Shown: one piece after another, positions 58,631 through 64,000 of the stretch
Layout of the letters: each line of letters starts with the position of its first letter
Position numbering within the stretch: position 1 is the first letter of the stretch
Origin: Zhongshania aquatica
Lineage (GTDB): Bacteria; Pseudomonadota; Gammaproteobacteria; Pseudomonadales; Spongiibacteraceae
NCBI RefSeq assembly: GCF_027257955.1
Contig: NZ_JANZNQ010000014.1
Location: 1 to 64,000, forward strand
Direction: 5' to 3'
Length of the DNA stretch: 64,000 bases
Notes under the pieces: generated by a model
Seen by the model: the letters and a program-made list of their open reading frames with translations, nothing else
Databases searched by the model: none
Told to the model about the DNA's origin: nothing
Program-made: the position numbers and the translations under genes

Positions 58631-61042
58631 ATGCTGAGCAGACAGAACCGGTGTGTGTGGCTTGCGAGTATGCTTATGTGTGCCGTACAAATTGCAAATG
58701 CTGAGACAAGCACAGCGAATGCTGCTGAGCAGACCTCGGAAGCGTCAACGCGACGAATTTTAGAGGAGGTGGTCGTTAGCGCGCAAAAGGTAGAGCAATC
58801 CTCGCAAGACGTGCCTATTTCGCTAACGGCGGTGAGTGGCGACTTCATGCGCGAGGTGGGCGCGACGGGCTTGCAAGATATCGCGCCGTATATACCGAAT
58901 GTGCGTTTCTCTTCAGATACTGATCCCGCACTGGCTCAAATTAATATTCGCGGATTTGGCTCCAACCCGCTGAACTCTGCGTTTGATAGTTCGGTTGGTT
59001 TTGTGCAAGACGAGGTGTTTTTTAACCGCCCCTCATATTACAACGAAGGTATGTTCGATATCGCGAGGGTAGAGGTCTTGCGCGGCCCGCAGGGAACGCT
59101 CTTTGGTAAAAACACCATCGCGGGGGTATTTAACGTAACGACTAAAGGGCCGACTGACGAGTTTTCTGCCGACTTACGTGTTAATAAGTCCGACCCTGAA
59201 GAAGTAAGTTATGAGGGTGGCATTGGTGGCATGGTAACGGACTGGTTTGGCGTTCGTCTTGCGGTGCAGGATATTAGCCGAGATGGCCAACTGTACAATC
59301 AGTTTTTGAATCGCCAAGATGACGAGCACGAACAAAACGCCCAGCGACTCAAATTACTATTTTTACCGTCAGAAAATGTCTCGGTTGAAGTTATGGGGGT
59401 TACCTCGGAAACCTCTGCCAACTATTGGGGCCTCCAGTTAATGAATTTGGACGAGGGCACAACTGATTTTTTGAAAAATTACGATCCCAATATTGAGGAC
59501 GATCCCTACAACTTTACTAGCTCCTACGACCAAGATGGATTTTTGGATAAAACCTCAGACACACTTAGTCTTAAAACCGATTGGGATATTGGTCCGGTTG
59601 GCGCCCTAAATAATCTCAATATGGTTTTGGTATTGGCGGACACTGAATTAACCATAGGTAGTTTGGTTGATTTAGATACCTCGCCCGCGAATCTCGCTAT
59701 TTTAGAAGTGGTTTCCGACTACGAACAACAATCAGCAGAACTGCGTTTTACCGGCACCGCCGACAGCTTGTTCGGTATTGGTAGCGGTGTTGAGTTTGTC
59801 GTAGGCGCGTATATGTTTGAATCACGTTTCAGTCAGAAAACGCAAATTACGGCTGGTAGTGATTTTGGCGCCTACTTATTAACGGACGACGCCTTACAAT
59901 TAGTGTCGGGTCAAACTGGTGTATCTAGCGGTGGATTATTAGGCGGCTTGAACTTGGCCGGTATTGGTTTGATTAGCGATATAACTGGCGGATTAATTGG
60001 CGATGATTATTTACAATTAGATTATCTTTTAAATGTCGACGCGCAGGCTATTTTTGCGCAAATGAGTTGGGCGCTAACAGATCAGTTTATTGTCACCCCC
60101 GGTATTCGTTTTAGCCGAGAGCAAAAAGTCGCTGATGCACGGGGCGAAGGCTTCTGTCAGACCGCCGCATTAGGAACACCTTGTTTAATGGAGACGGCGC
60201 TGAGTGCAGAAGATTATGATGAGCAGGGATTGAAACGAAAAGAAACCGATGTTTCACCCAAATTGTCATTTCAATATTATTTGAATACCGACACCAATGT
60301 ATTTTTAACCTACGCACGTGGTTATAAAAGTGGCGGTTTCAATGCCTCATCCTTTGGTGGTGAGGATTTAAGCTTTGAGCCGGAAGAGGCAGCAACAATA
60401 GAGGCTGGTTTTAAAGGCGAGTTTTTTGACAACACCCTACGTTTGAATGCGGCGGTATACCAAACCCAGTTCGATAATCTGCAAGTGCTGGCATTTAATG
60501 GCGCTTTCTTCGATGTCACTAACGCTGCGTCGGCAATCTCTCGTGGTTTAGAAATGGACTTTATGTGGCTAACGCCGTTTGAGCCACTTAGCCTTGCGGG
60601 ATCTTTGGGCTTACTTGACGCCAAATATGATAGCTATCCAAATGCCCCTGCGCCGGTTACTAGTGGCTTAAATTCGAATCAAGATCTTAGCGGCAAGCGC
60701 ATTGCCTTCGCCCCAGAACAGAGTGCCAGTATCACGCCAACATTGACCTTACCCTTGTTTGGTTTGGCAATGCGCGCCAGTGTCGATTATTTGTATCAAG
60801 GCAATCAATTTACCGATGGAGATTTGGATCCAAATAGTTACCTAAAAGGTTTTTCGCAAATATCGGCGCGCATTAGCGTTGGTGCATGGGATCAGCGTTG
60901 GGCCGTCACCGTGGGTGGAAGCAATTTGACCGATGAAAAGGTGTTGAATCAGGTGTTAGATACTGTGTTCTTTCCTGGCTCATATAACGCGCGGCAAAAG
61001 TCTGGCCGTAAAGTCTTTGCGTCTTTGTCCTTTGCTTGGTAG
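58631..61042 (+). CDS. TonB-dependent outer-membrane receptor
   Basis: An 803-residue receptor from ATG 58631 (AAGGTGG upstream; a longer frame from 58568 lacks a site). The signal peptide ends near IANA. The TonB box is ILEEVVVSA; the plug shows VPISLTAV and VEVLRGPQGTLFGKNTIAGVFNV, and the barrel ends SLSFAW. A Gly-rich stretch near 440-470 (GLLGGLNLAGIGL) is unusual for a barrel strand and may be a surface loop. It faces the GST-SDR-CoA-transferase-lyase operon and likely imports its substrate. Confidence 0.93.
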   Translation: MLSRQNRCVWLASMLMCAVQIANAETSTANAAEQTSEASTRRILEEVVVSAQKVEQSSQDVPISLTAVSGDFMREVGATGLQDIAPYIPNVRFSSDTDPALAQINIRGFGSNPLNSAFDSSVGFVQDEVFFNRPSYYNEGMFDIARVEVLRGPQGTLFGKNTIAGVFNVTTKGPTDEFSADLRVNKSDPEEVSYEGGIGGMVTDWFGVRLAVQDISRDGQLYNQFLNRQDDEHEQNAQRLKLLFLPSENVSVEVMGVTSETSANYWGLQLMNLDEGTTDFLKNYDPNIEDDPYNFTSSYDQDGFLDKTSDTLSLKTDWDIGPVGALNNLNMVLVLADTELTIGSLVDLDTSPANLAILEVVSDYEQQSAELRFTGTADSLFGIGSGVEFVVGAYMFESRFSQKTQITAGSDFGAYLLTDDALQLVSGQTGVSSGGLLGGLNLAGIGLISDITGGLIGDDYLQLDYLLNVDAQAIFAQMSWALTDQFIVTPGIRFSREQKVADARGEGFCQTAALGTPCLMETALSAEDYDEQGLKRKETDVSPKLSFQYYLNTDTNVFLTYARGYKSGGFNASSFGGEDLSFEPEEAATIEAGFKGEFFDNTLRLNAAVYQTQFDNLQVLAFNGAFFDVTNAASAISRGLEMDFMWLTPFEPLSLAGSLGLLDAKYDSYPNAPAPVTSGLNSNQDLSGKRIAFAPEQSASITPTLTLPLFGLAMRASVDYLYQGNQFTDGDLDPNSYLKGFSQISARISVGAWDQRWAVTVGGSNLTDEKVLNQVLDTVFFPGSYNARQKSGRKVFASLSFAW

Positions 61043-61118
61043 TTAGCTTCGTTCATTGAGCTTGGTCGGAACATATTGCTCACGCTGGCGGTCAAGTATT
61101 TTAGTCTTACCGCTTGCG

Positions 61119-61364
61119 CTAGTGTGGTAGTACGCGAATTACGATTTGCGAACTGATAAAGCAAAAAAGAAAGAAGATAATGGCGGCAAAAAAACCGGAC
61201 AAAATTAATGGCTTGGGGTTTGATTCAGCAAGGTCTAGTAGTTTTTTCCGGCCAGAATGATTTTGCAGTGCAAAAATGAGTGAGAAAGCTTGTGAGATAG
61301 CGTCAAAAAAGCCGAAGGGCTTCTTAGCGTGTTTCGACGTGGTACTTTTTTCTGTCTGTTCCAT
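61119..61364 (-). CDS. DUF2970-like small membrane protein
   Basis: An 81-residue protein with a polar start, a helix-like DAISQAFSLIFALQ, a polar NHSGRKKLLDLAESNP linker, and one clear membrane segment (about 50-72, PLILSGFFAAIIFFLFCFI). The pattern fits DUF2970 proteins, whose function is unknown. It converges with the TonB receptor gene. Confidence 0.6.
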   Translation of the reverse strand: MEQTEKSTTSKHAKKPFGFFDAISQAFSLIFALQNHSGRKKLLDLAESNPKPLILSGFFAAIIFFLFCFISSQIVIRVLPH

Positions 61365-61491
61365 GATGTCTACTCCGCTGATTGTTCAGCGTTTTCTGGT
61401 GATCTAGCCAATTTGTCTTGCTCGACAATAAAGTCACTCTAGCTGATTTGGGTTTGCAAAAGCAGGCGCAGTTAGCCATAAAAAGACCATA

Positions 61492-62904
61492 TCAGATTTG
61501 CTCATATACCAAACTGCCGAGTTTCTTTACGGCCTTGTCCATGTCGGGCGTCCACGGGCTGCAAGCGAAGTTTAGTCGTATGTAGTTTCGATACTGTTTG
61601 CTGGCCGAGAAAATGGGGCCGGGGGCAATACTGATATTTCTGCGTAACGCTGAGTTAAGAAGATCTAACGAGTTTACAGATTTTGGCAATTCCAGCCACA
61701 GGAAATAGCCGCCCGATATTGGCGTGATTAAGGTGCTGGCGGGGAAGTATGTAACTACCGCTGCACGCATGAGATCGTATTGTTGTTGCAGAGTGATCCG
61801 CAGTTTTCGCAAGTGTCTTTCGTAGCCACCGAATTGCAGATAGTCTGCGATTGCGACTTGCGCAGGCATCGATGTCGATAGCGTCGTCATTAATTTAAGT
61901 CGTTCTACCTGTTCGTGGAATCGCCCTGCGGCAGCCCAGCCTACTCGGTAGCCCGGTGCGAGACTTTTTGAAAATGATTTGCAGTGCATTACCCAGCCTT
62001 CGCGATCGAAGGCTTTGGCTGGTTTTGGCTGCTGATCGTTGTAATAGAGCTCCCCGTAAACATCATCTTCTATCAGTGGTATTTGGTGCTCAGTTAACAT
62101 TTCAACGAGCGTCTGTGTTTTGTTGTCAGATGTGCTGATACCACTCGGGTTTTGGACGTTCGTCATAAACCAGCATGCTTTTATCGGGTGCTCTTTGAGG
62201 GCGGCGGACAAAAATGCTAGATCAATTCCGTCCTCGGTGCAGGGTATTTCTACCGCATTTAGTTGTAGTCTCTCTACCGCTTGAAGACAGGCATAAAACG
62301 CTGGAGATTCAATGGCGATGAGATCTCCCGGTTTTGTTACTGCTTGCAGGCAAAGATTTAAAGCCTCAAGAGCGCCGTCGGTAATGATCACTTCCTCAAG
62401 CGGGATTTGGATCTGATTTGCAGCATAACGTTGAATAATTTGGCGTCGCAGTGCGAGATTCCCCTGCGGCAGATGTGCAACGACATCGTTCATGTCGATA
62501 TCTTTGGTCGCCTTTGCTAGGGACTTAGATAATCGTCTCAAAGGAAAAAATTCTGGGCTCGGAAACGCTGAGCCAAGCGGAAAAATTTTGGGGTCGCGAA
62601 GTGATTTTAGTACAGAGAATACCAAATCGCTGATCTCAATTGTGCTTGTTTTCGGCACAAGCGTCGCCTGATTTTTGACTGGTAGGGTGTGGTCTGGCTG
62701 TGTGCAAACAAAGAAGCCGGATCTAGGTTTAGAATAGATTAGACCGCGATTTTCAAGTAAGAAATACGCTTGATATACCGTAGACACGCTGGCTTTATAG
62801 GTTTTACTAATGTGGCGAACAGACGGGATGCGCTCATCAGATTTTAGTACGCCACTTTCAATCATATTGGCGATTTCCATGGCCAGCTTTTCGTACAGCT
62901 TCAT
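61492..62904 (-). CDS. MocR-type regulator (GntR domain plus aminotransferase domain)
   Basis: A 470-residue regulator. Residues 1-70 form a GntR winged helix (KLAMEIANMIESGVLKSDERIPSVRHIS, then AYFLLENRGLIYSKPRSGFFV). The rest is a class I aminotransferase fold with the PLP Lys in HCKSFSKSLAPGYRVGW. MocR proteins sense PLP or amino acids and usually control a neighbouring gene. Its target is not clear; a second MocR-like gene is transcribed in the same direction 78 bases upstream. Confidence 0.92.
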   Translation of the reverse strand: MKLYEKLAMEIANMIESGVLKSDERIPSVRHISKTYKASVSTVYQAYFLLENRGLIYSKPRSGFFVCTQPDHTLPVKNQATLVPKTSTIEISDLVFSVLKSLRDPKIFPLGSAFPSPEFFPLRRLSKSLAKATKDIDMNDVVAHLPQGNLALRRQIIQRYAANQIQIPLEEVIITDGALEALNLCLQAVTKPGDLIAIESPAFYACLQAVERLQLNAVEIPCTEDGIDLAFLSAALKEHPIKACWFMTNVQNPSGISTSDNKTQTLVEMLTEHQIPLIEDDVYGELYYNDQQPKPAKAFDREGWVMHCKSFSKSLAPGYRVGWAAAGRFHEQVERLKLMTTLSTSMPAQVAIADYLQFGGYERHLRKLRITLQQQYDLMRAAVVTYFPASTLITPISGGYFLWLELPKSVNSLDLLNSALRRNISIAPGPIFSASKQYRNYIRLNFACSPWTPDMDKAVKKLGSLVYEQI

Positions 62905-62982
62905 TGGGTATCAAAGACTCCGCTTATTATTGTGTTGCGTTTCTTTATCGCGTGGTCAATAGCTCATAGGCGATAGTTAATA

Positions 62983-64000
62983 TCAGTGGGTGTTAGAAAG
63001 TAAAAATGCCGGCTGTTCGATCACATCTGCCAACTGTTGCAAGCCGTCCTCCCAGTTGTCTCGGCTGATAGGTCCGCCATAGCAGATACGCAGAGCGTCG
63101 GGGGGATTGTTGTCGGTACTAAATGCGGCGCTGGCAACTGCGCTAACACCGAGTGAGCGCAGGTGAACCGCGAGTTCCGACGGATTCCAATTGGATGCCT
63201 TGGGTAATTTAAGCCACAGGTGGAAAGCTCCCGCGGCCCCTGAAATATGATTCCTTCCTAAATAGTGTTCGGCTAGTTTTAGGCGAGCGCTGCCTTCGGT
63301 GCGCACCGCTTTTAGCATGGCGTCTGCGGTGCCATCCGCAATCCACGTGCTGACCAAGGCGTCGGTTAGTGGCGAGGACATGACTGAAAGCGCGCGCATC
63401 GCACCGGAAATACGCTGTGTTTGCCGTTTGCCGGGGGCGTGTAAAAACGCTGAGCGCAATCCGGGGCCAAAACATTTTGCGGTGCCGGTGATGTAGTAGC
63501 TTAGCTCTGGGGCTAGGTCTGCAAAGGGTGTTACCGGATCGTCGCACAGCATGGTGTAAGCGTCGTCTTCAATAATGGGAATGCTGTAGCGCAGTGCGAT
63601 GTCAGCTAAGCCTTGGCGTCGACTTAGCGGAATGGTGGTGGTGGTCGGATTGTGAATGGTCGGATTTAAATACAAGACGGCCACACGGCCTTCTTTACAC
63701 ACGTCCTCAAAGGGTTTAGGCAGCGGGCCGTGCATGTCTCTTTCAAGGGAGTGGAGGGTGAGCCCGAGCTGTGCGGCAATTGCTTTCATACCGGGATAGA
63801 TAAGGCTTTCTACACACACCAATTGGCCGGGTGATACTAGCTGCGTCATTAGACCGACAAGCGCGCTATGAATACCGGGGCAGATGAGTATGTTTTCCAG
63901 ACGCGCATTCCCTAGGCGGCGATCTAGCCACATTAATGCGGTTTCTCGTTCGCGCTGCCCGCCGCCAAAAGATTGATAGCGAAACAGCGAGTAAAGGTCA
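62983..64000 (-). CDS. Second MocR-type aminotransferase-fold protein (5' part outside the window)
   Basis: The frame is open to the right edge, so the N-terminus is missing; about 339 residues are visible, beginning DLYSLFRYQSFGGG. The aminotransferase fold is clear: GIHSALVGLMTQLVSPGQLVCVE, NPTIHNPTTTTIPLSRRQ, IIEDDAYTMLCDD (PLP Asp) and GTAKCFGPGLRSAF (PLP Lys). The ERETALMWLDRRLG start segment is typical just after a GntR domain, so it is likely a full MocR regulator. It is paralogous to the next gene, with low similarity. Confidence 0.85.
   Translation of the reverse strand, partial: DLYSLFRYQSFGGGQRERETALMWLDRRLGNARLENILICPGIHSALVGLMTQLVSPGQLVCVESLIYPGMKAIAAQLGLTLHSLERDMHGPLPKPFEDVCKEGRVAVLYLNPTIHNPTTTTIPLSRRQGLADIALRYSIPIIEDDAYTMLCDDPVTPFADLAPELSYYITGTAKCFGPGLRSAFLHAPGKRQTQRISGAMRALSVMSSPLTDALVSTWIADGTADAMLKAVRTEGSARLKLAEHYLGRNHISGAAGAFHLWLKLPKASNWNPSELAVHLRSLGVSAVASAAFSTDNNPPDALRICYGGPISRDNWEDGLQQLADVIEQPAFLLSNTH

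Overview
The window looks like chromosomal DNA of an aerobic to microaerobic marine-type gammaproteobacterium, perhaps near the Spongiibacteraceae/Cellvibrionales. This is inferred from gene content only: a cbb3 oxidase locus under an Fnr/Anr regulator, TonB-dependent receptors with 'EEVLVTA' TonB boxes, many acyl-CoA enzymes, and an Mrp-type cation/proton antiporter. No rRNA, tRNA or CRISPR array was seen.

Left edge (1-1880): AT-richer, mobile DNA. It holds the start of an IS3-type transposase gene running off the edge, an SseB-family gene split by one in-frame stop, an attC-like integron site, a DUF3592 membrane-protein cassette, and a decayed second attC.

1880-11810: catabolic locus 1. 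A leftward set encodes SRPBCC protein, ABM protein, Rieske oxygenase, ThuA-like protein and SDR. A rightward set encodes a zinc-independent dehydrogenase, a TonB receptor, a GST, a DUF6653-like membrane protein and an ABM protein with two membrane helices. The substrate is unknown.

11850-26550: microaerobic respiration. Reading leftward: hemerythrin, hemN, fnr/anr, then Yip1-like gene, ccoNOQP, ccoG, ccoH, ccoI, ccoS and a SafE-family gene, mostly overlapping. Two Anr/Fnr boxes sit before the Yip1-ccoN operon and between the hemerythrin gene and a divergent acetyl-CoA hydrolase/transferase-family gene.

26550-34000: acyl-CoA dehydrogenase, an enoyl-CoA hydratase/HIBYL-CoA hydrolase-like enzyme, small membrane and lipoproteins, and amt behind a clear sigma-54 promoter.

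34060-41410: an Mrp-like antiporter operon in the order E-F-G-(MbhD/MbhE/MnhB fusion)-C-D-D'-small protein-D''. Then come a Rap1a/Tai-like secreted protein and a divergent OmpR-type two-component system, separated by four helically phased AAGTGT repeats.

44520-49100: SCP2-type thiolase plus DUF35 protein, divergent from two acyl-CoA dehydrogenases resembling actinobacterial FadE29/FadE28 of sterol side-chain degradation.

49360-54600: a secreted protein carrying an internal TonB-box-like motif, an alpha/beta hydrolase with a decayed C-terminal copy, a glycine-rich-linker lipoprotein, an EAL-domain remnant, and a CsgG-DUF4810-DUF799 lipoprotein operon.

54680-64000: catabolic locus 2. A leftward operon (GST, SDR, CaiB-type CoA-transferase, HMG-CoA-lyase-like enzyme) faces a TonB receptor across an intergenic region with two copies of a 17-bp palindrome. 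Then a DUF2970-like protein and two MocR-type regulators, the last cut by the window edge.
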